A stretch of 6,208 nucleotides of DNA from CAZKUB01 sp964592335. Lineage in GTDB: Archaea > Thermoplasmatota > E2 > DHVEG-1. The stretch covers positions 1 through 6,208 of the forward strand of contig CAZQEU010000077.1 of assembly GCA_964592335.1 (NCBI GenBank). Direction: 5' to 3'. Below, in pieces: positions 1 to 4,989 of the stretch (its first letter is position 1; every line of letters starts with the position of its first letter). A program made the translations under genes and the position numbers. The notes below the pieces were generated by a model. That model saw nothing but the letters and a program-made list of their open reading frames with translations, did no database searches and had not been told where the DNA came from.

Positions 1-5
1 GGGTC

Positions 6-266
6 TTACACACTTACGTGTTTCAGACCGCGCAGTATTCCCAGCCTGTTAATAACATTAAAAATTAAACCCAACCCGCCAAGAGCCATTCCAACCTCTC
101 CCTTTTTATCGCCTAAATTATTTGCTTTTGCTCCTACTGCTAATGGGACTAAAAAATAGAGGGATATAATCGACCTAATAATATCATTATAACGAATTGT
201 TCTTTCAAATAATAATAAAGTCAGAAAAAAACTCAACAAGCCTAAAAAAATTGACAAAACTCCCAT
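6..266 (-). CDS. Small three-helix membrane protein, unknown function
   Basis: An 86-residue hydrophobic protein that I cannot assign to a function. It has three likely membrane segments at about residues 2-20, 33-46 and 58-77. A short charged loop between the second and third (around NLGDKKGEVG, residues 50-59) is followed by a glycine-rich helix. This spacing loosely recalls the small DUF4190-type membrane proteins, but that is only resemblance. The start is ATG at 266-264. No SD lies upstream, and a TATA-like stretch sits about 50 bases upstream. Its start codon shares bases with an ATG on the opposite strand (265-267), and this is one reason to reject that ATG as the start of the divergent prenyltransferase gene. 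The TAA stop is at 8-6. The varied, G-containing codons of the second half argue for a real gene rather than an AT-rich chance frame, but confidence is moderate. Confidence 0.6.
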   Translation of the reverse strand: MGVLSIFLGLLSFFLTLLLFERTIRYNDIIRSIISLYFLVPLAVGAKANNLGDKKGEVGMALGGLGLIFNVINRLGILRGLKHVSV

Positions 267-312
267 GTTTGAATTTTTATTTATGATTTTTACACCAGAT
301 ATTGGACAATTC

Positions 313-322
313 GTTTATATTC
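313..322 (-). promoter_or_regulatory. Possible TATA box for the small membrane protein gene
   Basis: Read on the minus strand this is GAATATAAAC, preceded by a further T/A-rich run. It would place transcription start near 290 and leave a leader of about 25 bases before ATG 266. The assignment is weak because the whole region is AT-rich and there is no clear SD in the leader. Confidence 0.25.
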
Positions 323-350
323 TTAAATATTTTGGAAATATCTATAAAAA

Positions 351-360
351 CTTTATAATA
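351..360 (+). promoter_or_regulatory. TATA box for the UbiA prenyltransferase gene
   Basis: The sequence CTTTATAATA is centred about 26 bases upstream of GTG 382, the spacing expected for an archaeal TATA box in front of a leaderless transcript. The same geometry is seen at the promoter of the phosphoesterase gene (TATA at 1321-1330, ATG at 1354). A second T/A-rich match (TCTATAAAAA, 341-350) lies just upstream. If this promoter is right, translation cannot start at ATG 265. Confidence 0.5.
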
Positions 361-381
361 AAGCATATTATTCCTTTGGTT

Positions 382-1296
382 GTGAAAAAACTAAAAGCAA
401 TCTGGGAACTGATGCGTCTTGAACATGGAGTTATGCTCTTTTTGGGAATACTTATAGGTGCTGTTATTGCTTTTAGCAATAATGTTTCACTTGATTGGAA
501 TCTTTTTATCACTAATTTTTGGGACAAAATAATACTTACCTTTTTCACGGCATTGTTCTTAGAAGCAAGTACCTTTGCATTAAATGATTATTTTGATTTA
601 GATATAGACATTGCAAACAAACGCAATGACCGACCTCTTGTAAGAGGGGACATAAAACCTAAAACAGCACTTATTTTGTTTGGTATTTTTTTCCCTCTAG
701 GTATTATTTGCTCATATTTTGTAAATCTTACCTGTTTTGTTATAGCACTTGTTACAGCTATTTTTGCGGTTTTATATGATTCTCATATGAAAAGAGTGAA
801 ACTTGTTGGTAATTTTTATGTCGCATATACCATGGCTATTCCTTTTGTGTTTGGAGGAGCAGCAGTACTTGAGACAAATACACTAGCTTTTGATATTCAT
901 CCAGCAATTTTTATTATCGCTTTTATCGCGTTTCTCACTGGTTCAGGTAGAGAGATAATGAAGGATGTACAGGATTTTGAGGGTGATAAAGAAAAAGGAG
1001 TGAAATCTTTTCCTAAATATATTGGCAGGAGAGCATCAAGTGTTCTTGCGGCTTTGTTTTATGTTTTTGCTATAATTCTTAGTTTTATTCCTTTTGTTAT
1101 GTCGCAATATGCGCCTTATTACTCTAACATGGCTTATCTATTTGCTGTTTTAATATGTGATACTATGCTTCTTACCACTGCTATTCATTTGATTGTAAAA
1201 AAAGAACCACATTTCAAGATTTATCGAAAATTTACATTGTTTGCAATTTTTATTGGTCTTCTTGCTTTTCTAATCGGTGCATTTGTTAATTTTTAA
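382..1296 (+). CDS. ubiA: UbiA-family prenyltransferase, probable digeranylgeranylglyceryl phosphate synthase
   Basis: A polytopic membrane enzyme of 304 residues from this start. Both aspartate-rich diphosphate/Mg-binding motifs are present. The first is N-D-x-x-D-x-x-x-D (NDYFDLDID, N68, D69, D72, D76), followed by RPLVRG. The second is D-x-x-D-x-x-x-D (DVQDFEGD, D195, D198, D202), followed by KEKGVKSFP. The second motif and the YDSHMKR...LVGNFYVAY segment fit archaeal enzymes that move a geranylgeranyl group from the diphosphate to geranylgeranylglyceryl phosphate, the second ether-bond step of archaeal membrane lipids. A quinone or other UbiA substrate cannot be excluded from sequence alone. 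In-frame ATGs at 265 and 283 would add 39 or 33 residues. I prefer GTG 382 because the protein then begins MKKLKAIWELMRLEHG, as expected for the family, lies 26 bases after a good TATA box, and no longer overlaps the divergent gene. The next gene has its own promoter. Confidence 0.85.
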   Translation: MKKLKAIWELMRLEHGVMLFLGILIGAVIAFSNNVSLDWNLFITNFWDKIILTFFTALFLEASTFALNDYFDLDIDIANKRNDRPLVRGDIKPKTALILFGIFFPLGIICSYFVNLTCFVIALVTAIFAVLYDSHMKRVKLVGNFYVAYTMAIPFVFGGAAVLETNTLAFDIHPAIFIIAFIAFLTGSGREIMKDVQDFEGDKEKGVKSFPKYIGRRASSVLAALFYVFAIILSFIPFVMSQYAPYYSNMAYLFAVLICDTMLLTTAIHLIVKKEPHFKIYRKFTLFAIFIGLLAFLIGAFVNF

Positions 1297-1314
1297 AAAA
1301 GACATATATGTATA

Positions 1315-1353
1315 ACAAGATTTATATATTAATTAGAAATAAACTTATCTTGT
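1315..1353 (+). promoter_or_regulatory. Leaderless promoter of the phosphoesterase operon, bracketed by an inverted repeat
   Basis: The TATA box TTTATATATT (1321-1330) is centred about 28 bases before ATG 1354, and there is no SD, so the transcript is probably leaderless. Exact 7-bp inverted arms bracket the promoter: ACAAGAT (1315-1321) overlaps the BRE/TATA edge and ATCTTGT (1347-1353) ends at the base before ATG. A dimeric regulator bound to both arms would cover the TATA box and the transcription start. The TATA call is fairly secure; the operator reading is inference. Confidence 0.55.
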
Positions 1354-2349
1354 ATGTTTAAAAAAGAACTAATGCTAGTGTTTATCAGTTTTTTTGCGAT
1401 GACAAGCATTGCTTTTTTCCCTGTAATTTCAGCAGATATAATAATTGATTCTAAAAACACAAAGGTTAGTTCAGAAGATGACTTTTATTTTGTACAAATT
1501 ACAGATACCCATGTTATGCATAAATTGTTTGACAGAGATGAAAGATATAAAAATAGATTCTCTGAGTTAATTGAGCATATAAATTCTTTTGATGACAAAC
1601 CTGCATTTATTGTAATCACAGGTGATCTCGTTTCAACTGGCGGAGGAATTCTTGGTAGACTAAATTATAAGGCCTTTTTGGACTGTGTTTATGAAAAAGA
1701 AGGGAAGCTTTATGCTGATGAAAATTTTACAATACCGATTTATACGATACCTGGAAACCATGATTATTTACCGGGTTTAAATCTTTTAAACTATCATAGA
1801 TTTATAGATAGGGAACATGTAGCTTGGAATAATATACTTGATTTACTTGAAAGTCGTAATTTAAATGATAGATATACTGTTGCATATGAGAATTTAACAT
1901 TGTTTTTCTTGGATTCAGGGCATGGTTATTTTTTAAATCCTTTAGACTGGTTGCATTTTAAGGGATCAGGTCTTTCTTACTGGTTTGATATAGAATGGTT
2001 GGAAAGAGAGTTTAATAACTGTGATTCAAAACATAAAGTTGTTCTCATGCATCATCCAGCGGTTAACTGGGGTGAACAAGATGTTATATCTAGGAATCAA
2101 GAAAATTTCATTAAATTATGTGAAGGATTTAATGTTGAGTTAGTGCTTTCTGGTCATACACATGCATCTAGGGTTTTTGATAAGGATAAAAATTTTTATC
2201 CAAATAGTGATCTACCCTTGAATTGTAGTAGCTATTCAACGTTTTATGTTCAAACAAATGCCTGTAAAGAAGGTAGTTTTTACAGAAATGTTACAGTTTC
2301 AGGAAATGATATATGGTTAAATCCATGTGAAAAAATTAGTGTTAATTAA
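1354..2349 (+). CDS. Exported calcineurin-like metallophosphoesterase
   Basis: A 331-residue protein with a signal peptide: KK at positions 3-4, a hydrophobic core at about 7-25 and a plausible cleavage site after VISA (Ala27). It therefore probably acts outside the cytoplasmic membrane. All metallophosphoesterase motifs are present in order: D51-x-H53 (ITDTHV), G90-D91, G134-N135-H136-D137, the H233-H234 pair and G267-H268-T269-H270. A two-metal active site should be intact. The substrate is unknown; the superfamily includes phosphodiesterases, nucleotidases and lipid pyrophosphatases. There are six cysteines and four N-x-S/T sequons (N124, N180, N290, N312), compatible with a secreted, possibly N-glycosylated archaeal protein. 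The start ATG lies about 28 bases after a TATA box with no SD. It is the first gene of a tight operon with a prenol-kinase-like protein 25 bp downstream, so a lipid-linked phosphate or diphosphate is an attractive but unproven substrate. Confidence 0.88.
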   Translation: MFKKELMLVFISFFAMTSIAFFPVISADIIIDSKNTKVSSEDDFYFVQITDTHVMHKLFDRDERYKNRFSELIEHINSFDDKPAFIVITGDLVSTGGGILGRLNYKAFLDCVYEKEGKLYADENFTIPIYTIPGNHDYLPGLNLLNYHRFIDREHVAWNNILDLLESRNLNDRYTVAYENLTLFFLDSGHGYFLNPLDWLHFKGSGLSYWFDIEWLEREFNNCDSKHKVVLMHHPAVNWGEQDVISRNQENFIKLCEGFNVELVLSGHTHASRVFDKDKNFYPNSDLPLNCSSYSTFYVQTNACKEGSFYRNVTVSGNDIWLNPCEKISVN

Positions 2350-2374
2350 TGATGAGAAAGAAGAGAGGTAATAT

Positions 2375-3040
2375 ATGTTAAGCGGTGATGTATCAGGTGT
2401 TTTACTTGTTTATATTTATGTTGCGATTTTATTGATTACAACTGAAAAAATAATTGAGGGGAGACCTGAGCTTTCCCGTAAGTTTTTACATATTATGGTT
2501 GGAAACATTGCTTTTCTCCTACCTATTTTTAACACTGGATGGATTATGTCATTTATAGCAGCAGCACCTTTTATTCCGCTTACTTTTCTTATGAGTCCTT
2601 ATACACCTATTAAATCCATTAGAGGTCATACTAGTGCCGCGGGACACGGAATGGGGCTTGTTTATTATGTTATTACCTGGACTATTCTTGCATACTTGTT
2701 CTTTGATAATATGGTAATAATCGCTGTGGCTATTCTTGCGATGAGTTATGGTGATGGTTTTGCATCTGTGATAGGTATTCGTTTTGGTAAGAAAAAGTAC
2801 AATGTTTGTGGTGATGTAAAAAGCTATGTTGGTAGTTTTGCAATGTTTGTTTTTACTTTTTTGACTACAATTGTTGCAGTTCTTTATTATGGTATAGATA
2901 TCACTAATTATCTTCTAATGGTGCTACTTTTAATCTCTTTTGTCGCTGCAGTAATTGAGGGGATAACACCAAAAGGTCTTGATAACCTAACGGTTCCTTT
3001 TTCAGCGGTTCTTATATATTGGTTTTTAATACTTTTATGA
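2375..3040 (+). CDS. Integral-membrane prenol/dolichol kinase family protein (CTP-dependent type)
   Basis: A 221-residue protein with about six or seven membrane segments. It carries the motifs of the dolichol kinase / phytol kinase / phosphatidate cytidylyltransferase-like family: RKFLH (residues 35-39), a glycine-rich loop GHTSAAGHGMG (84-94), YGDGFAS (125-131) followed by GIRFGKKKYN, KSYVGS (149-154), and EGITPKGLDNLTVP (195-208). Characterised relatives phosphorylate an isoprenoid alcohol using CTP. Here the likely substrate is geranylgeraniol, archaeal dolichol or a similar alcohol, making prenyl phosphate for lipid or glycan-carrier recycling. The archaeal CDP-archaeol synthase is a different family and is a less likely identity. 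A clear SD, GAGAGGT (2363-2369), lies 5 bases before ATG, as expected for a gene inside an operon. Its TGA stop overlaps the SD of the next gene. Confidence 0.82.
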   Translation: MLSGDVSGVLLVYIYVAILLITTEKIIEGRPELSRKFLHIMVGNIAFLLPIFNTGWIMSFIAAAPFIPLTFLMSPYTPIKSIRGHTSAAGHGMGLVYYVITWTILAYLFFDNMVIIAVAILAMSYGDGFASVIGIRFGKKKYNVCGDVKSYVGSFAMFVFTFLTTIVAVLYYGIDITNYLLMVLLLISFVAAVIEGITPKGLDNLTVPFSAVLIYWFLILL

Positions 3041-3047
3041 GGATCTT

Positions 3048-3623
3048 ATGCGTCTTGTGATTGTCGATGGTCTTGATGGAGTTGGAAAAGATACTCATGC
3101 CAAGCTTATTGCAAAAAGATATGAGAGTCTTGGTGAGAGGGTAGTTATTCGTTCTCATCCTAGTATTGATAATTTTTTTGGACGCAGGGCAAAAAAGGCT
3201 TTGCTTGGACGAGGTAAATCTGATAAGATTAAGGCTAGTATCTATTATATGTTTGATGTGCTTCGTTCTATTAGGAAATATAGTAGAAGACATGATATTG
3301 ATACTCTTATTATGGTTCGTTATCTTGTGGGGACTGCGTATCTTCCCAAAAAAATCGCGGGTTTTGGTTACAGGTTTTTTTATAATTTTGTTCCTACATC
3401 AAAATACATGTTTTTTCTTGATGCAGAGCCTGATGAGATATTAAGGCGTATTCAGCAGAGGTCAGAGCTTGAGATTTTTGAGACTCATGATAATCTTGTA
3501 AAGGTTCGTCGTAAAGCATTGAATCTTGTGGAAGACTGGTTTATTGTGGATACATCTGGTTCTATTGATACTACTTTTTCTAAAATTGAGGAAAAACTTG
3601 GTGAATTAGACTCTTTTTGTTAG
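3048..3623 (+). CDS. Divergent thymidylate-kinase-like P-loop kinase
   Basis: A 191-residue P-loop kinase, slightly shorter than typical thymidylate kinases. The Walker A loop is GLDGVGKDT (residues 8-16), with Asp after the Lys where Ser or Thr is usual. A LID-like arginine-rich segment follows FLDAEPDEILRRI (123-135), as RSELEIFE (138-145), matching the layout of the thymidylate kinase family. The signature Asp-Arg motif that binds the nucleotide monophosphate is altered to M-V-R-Y (89-92) followed by GTAYLP: the Asp is missing. It may thus be a family member with a changed acceptor rather than the housekeeping dTMP kinase. The SD GAGG (3039-3042) overlaps the previous stop, and ATG follows the preceding gene by 7 bp, so the two are co-transcribed and probably translationally linked. 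Its place after a prenol-kinase-like gene makes a phospho-isoprenoid acceptor conceivable, but this is speculation. Confidence 0.8.
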   Translation: MRLVIVDGLDGVGKDTHAKLIAKRYESLGERVVIRSHPSIDNFFGRRAKKALLGRGKSDKIKASIYYMFDVLRSIRKYSRRHDIDTLIMVRYLVGTAYLPKKIAGFGYRFFYNFVPTSKYMFFLDAEPDEILRRIQQRSELEIFETHDNLVKVRRKALNLVEDWFIVDTSGSIDTTFSKIEEKLGELDSFC

Positions 3624-3679
3624 TATTATCACATTTTGTATGTATAAAACCATATTTATATAGTATTATTATAATAAGA

Positions 3680-3687
3680 TTTAAATA
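3680..3687 (+). promoter_or_regulatory. Candidate TATA box for the 3711-3792 small RNA
   Basis: The sequence TTTAAATA is centred about 27 bases upstream of 3711, the 5' foot of the stem of the proposed small RNA. Other TATA-like runs occur at 3654-3662 and 3688-3697 in this AT-rich stretch, so choosing this one rests only on spacing. A promoter pointing to the right is unexpected in a gap between two convergent genes unless something is transcribed there. Confidence 0.35.
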
Positions 3688-3710
3688 CTTATAAAACAAT
3701 TATAATACGT

Positions 3711-3792
3711 AGGATGGGGGAGTTAATCCTAATTTTTTCCTATCTCTCCTCACCACCTCCACGGCTTCCCCATCCATAACTCTCACATTTTT
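3711..3792 (+). ncRNA. Candidate small RNA: long stem with pyrimidine-rich anti-SD-like loop
   Basis: A GC-rich island (about half G+C) inside very AT-rich intergenic DNA. On the + strand 3712-3724 pairs with 3763-3775 in 13 consecutive base pairs, ten Watson-Crick and three G-U. On the other strand the three G-U positions become A-C mismatches, so the structure favours a + strand RNA. The 38-base loop is nearly all pyrimidine after its first few bases. It contains CACCTCC (3754-3760), matching the anti-SD end of 16S rRNA and complementary to strong SDs. A TATA-like box lies about 27 bases upstream, and a T5 run (3788-3792) could end the transcript, slightly antisense to the 3' end of the Nudix gene. 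There are no tRNA T-arm, C/D-box or H/ACA signatures. An alternative is a 25-codon frame on the opposite strand (3777-3700). No known RNA family is recognised. Confidence 0.35.
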
Positions 3793-4196
3793 AGAAGCTT
3801 TGACACCACATCAAACAGACGGGGGACCGTATCGAACTTCTCCAGTTCAGATGGTTTAATCCATCTGTAACAAGTATGCTCCCAGTCTATTTGTACTTTA
3901 CTTTTTTTTCTAGTTTTAAAGAGTAAAGAATAAACCTTCCAACCGTAGGTTTTACCTTTATAAATATCTGTAACTTCTATAGGATCAAATGTTTTTAAAA
4001 GTTCAACATCTTCCTTATCCAAATCCAGTTCCTCATGAATTTCTTTGTAGGCTGTTTCAATTGGTGTTTCGTCTTCTTCAACATAACCTGAAACCCCGCT
4101 CCAAAGGCCTTTGTAGGTTCCTACTTTATTACTTCTCTTAAGGATTAGGATGTTTTCTTCTTCATCTTCTAAAATACAGGTTACAACACTAGGCAT
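3783..4196 (-). CDS. Nudix hydrolase
   Basis: A 137-residue single-domain Nudix protein, expected to hydrolyse a nucleoside diphosphate linked to another group in the cytoplasm; the substrate is not predictable. The Nudix box follows G-x5-E-x7-R-E-U-x-E-E-x-G-U and runs from G37 (GYVEEDE) to KEIHEELDL (51-59). Metal-binding Glu52, Glu55 and Glu56 are intact. The usual Arg is Lys51 and the usual Gly is Asp58, both conservative-looking departures. The preceding LWSGVSGYVE is typical of the fold. ATG at 4196 is chosen because AAGGATT (4204-4210) sits 7 bases upstream as a possible SD, and a TATA-like box lies at 4231-4240. The gene converges on the kinase operon and diverges from the toxin-antitoxin module, so it is probably monocistronic. 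Confidence 0.88.
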   Translation of the reverse strand: MPSVVTCILEDEEENILILKRSNKVGTYKGLWSGVSGYVEEDETPIETAYKEIHEELDLDKEDVELLKTFDPIEVTDIYKGKTYGWKVYSLLFKTRKKSKVQIDWEHTCYRWIKPSELEKFDTVPRLFDVVSKLLKM

Positions 4197-4230
4197 TTTA
4201 TTTAATCCTTATCTTTCTTCTTTTAGTTTG

Positions 4231-4240
4231 TTATAAAATC
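4231..4240 (-). promoter_or_regulatory. Probable TATA box for the Nudix gene
   Basis: Read on the minus strand this is GATTTTATAA. It would start transcription near 4209, about a dozen bases before ATG 4196. The possible SD AAGGATT (4204-4210) would then lie at the very 5' end of the message, so either the true start is a little upstream or the gene is read as a nearly leaderless message. Confidence 0.4.
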
Positions 4241-4479
4241 AATATTAATAAATATAATAGATGAAAAATGATCATAAATCTTTAGATATATTATTAGAAA
4301 TATATTTTTATGTAAATTAATAGTTTTAATTACCTCTTATGCCTCTTTATTAACTTAAAGCAATATGTTCAAGTTAAAATATTGAAATATGGAGGTGAAA
4401 TAATAATTTGATAAGAAGACAAAAGATATTATAACATTAAGAAAAACCAGGATTTTAGTCAATTATATATGAAGAAAAA

Positions 4480-4489
4480 CTATAAATAA
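4480..4489 (+). promoter_or_regulatory. TATA box of the toxin-antitoxin module
   Basis: CTATAAATAA is centred about 26 bases upstream of 4511, which would leave a leader of roughly 25 bases before ATG 4536. That leader holds the SD GAGGT (4524-4528). The box lies just upstream of an imperfect palindrome, the arrangement expected for an autorepressed toxin-antitoxin promoter. Confidence 0.5.
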
Positions 4490-4494
4490 TGTTA

Positions 4495-4516
4495 TGCATA
4501 TACATATATACATGCA
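4495..4516 (+). promoter_or_regulatory. Candidate operator: imperfect 22-bp palindrome
   Basis: The element begins TGCAT and ends ATGCA, and 18 of its 22 positions match its own reverse complement; the interior is an alternating ATA/CAT repeat. It lies between the TATA box and the SD, over the predicted transcription start, so a bound protein would block initiation. The two downstream RHH proteins belong to a fold that commonly binds such sites and represses its own operon. Alternating T/A sequence makes partial palindromes easier to get by chance, which lowers confidence. Confidence 0.4.
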
Positions 4517-4535
4517 ATTACATGAGGTTGTGTAA

Positions 4536-4682
4536 ATGGTTAGAATGACATTTTCCATATCTAGTGACTTAAAAAAGAAATTAGACACAAGACCTGACAT
4601 AAATTGGTCAGAAATCTTTAAACAAGGTATAAAAAAGAAACTCATAAAATTAGAAAAATTACATGCAAAAGGAGAAATTTAA
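4536..4682 (+). CDS. Short ribbon-helix-helix protein (antitoxin-like, no toxin-binding tail)
   Basis: A 48-residue basic protein that looks like a bare RHH DNA-binding domain: a strand RMTFSIS (residues 3-9), helix SDLKKKLDTRP (10-20), then INWSEIFKQGIKKKL (22-36). It shares the NWSEI turn and overall layout with residues 1-40 of the next protein but lacks the acidic C-terminal part that would contact a toxin. It is therefore either a dedicated DNA-binding repressor or a shortened duplicate of the antitoxin. ATG 4536 has an SD, GAGGT (4524-4528), 7 bases upstream; Met4 is a possible alternative start. The TAA stop is one base before the ATG of the next gene, which points to co-translation. 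The intact SD, start and promoter argue against a decaying remnant. Confidence 0.65.
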   Translation: MVRMTFSISSDLKKKLDTRPDINWSEIFKQGIKKKLIKLEKLHAKGEI

Positions 4683-4683
4683 A

Positions 4684-4980
4684 ATGGCGTGTATAACAAT
4701 TTCTGTTGAAGAATCATTAAAGAAAAGATTATCTGAATTTCCATGGGTAAACTGGTCAGAAATAGGTAGAGAAGAGCTGTTAAAAAGATATATTTTTGAA
4801 AAATATATCAAAACTAAAAAACTTACAAAAGAGGAAACTGCTTTTTGTGAAAAAATTGATTGGCATCCTGTCGATGAGCTGCCACTACGCGAAGAATTCA
4901 TTGAAGAAATGAAAAAAATTAAGAAAGGCAAATATCATAAATTCAAATCTATAGATGAATTAAGAAAAAAAACTAGTTAA
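4684..4980 (+). CDS. Ribbon-helix-helix antitoxin (RelB/VapB-like)
   Basis: A 98-residue protein. The N-terminal RHH has strand ACITISV (residues 2-8), helix EESLKKRLSEF (9-19) and a second helix NWSEIGREELLKRYI (23-37). The C-terminal half (48-98) is charged, with a WHPVDELPLREEF segment and the tail KGKYHKFKSIDELRKK, a layout common in archaeal antitoxins whose tail wraps the toxin. I choose ATG 4684, not ATG 4663 (seven residues longer and overlapping the previous gene), because AAGGAG (4669-4674) sits 9 bases upstream and the RHH strand then begins at residue 2. It should neutralise the toxin encoded 9 bp downstream and repress the operon. The toxin family makes RelB-like the better label, although the RHH resembles archaeal VapB proteins. 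Confidence 0.78.
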   Translation: MACITISVEESLKKRLSEFPWVNWSEIGREELLKRYIFEKYIKTKKLTKEETAFCEKIDWHPVDELPLREEFIEEMKKIKKGKYHKFKSIDELRKKTS

Positions 4981-4989
4981 TGATAACAT

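Larger units (their letters stand above)
4197..4535. other. 339-bp AT-rich gene-poor region
   Basis: Apart from the Nudix promoter at its left end and the promoter and operator of the toxin-antitoxin module at its right end, I see no credible gene. The longest ATG-started + strand frame noticed is about 19 codons (4261-4320) and has no SD. The one striking element is an orphan consensus SD, GGAGGTGA (4391-4398). It lies 9 bases before TTG 4408, which opens only an 8-codon frame ending at 4434. This could be a leader peptide or the remnant of a lost gene. Confidence 0.5.

Noticed and set aside
1302..1311. The perfect palindrome ACATATATGT after the UbiA stop
   Set aside because: It is alternating T/A sequence, lies outside the better-placed promoter elements, and is too likely by chance in AT-rich DNA.
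2361..2373. A 13-base identity AAGAGAGGTAATA shared with 6137-6149
   Set aside because: The first copy is simply the SD region of the prenol kinase gene, and the second lies in the purQ leader pointing away from purQ with no start codon behind it. Purine-rich matches of this length have little meaning without further copies.
3012..3293. A 93-codon minus-strand frame under the prenol kinase and P-loop kinase genes
   Set aside because: It lies opposite two well-supported genes with clear motifs and SDs, and its translation shows no domain features. The 92-codon + strand frame at 3166-3444 is likewise an out-of-frame shadow.
3711..3775. A tRNA or guide RNA at the GC-rich island, because GGATGGG and CCCATCC look like a 7-bp acceptor stem
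   Set aside because: There is no T-arm (no GGTTCRA-type loop), no anticodon arm and only 64 bases between the ends. C/D boxes are absent, and the nearest ACA (3785-3787) is too far from the stem for an H/ACA guide.
4463..4931. Minus-strand frames of 60 and 90 codons over the antitoxin genes
   Set aside because: They are serine/phenylalanine-rich complements of lysine-rich antitoxin sequence, and one runs across the promoter and operator. The plus-strand genes have SDs and family motifs.
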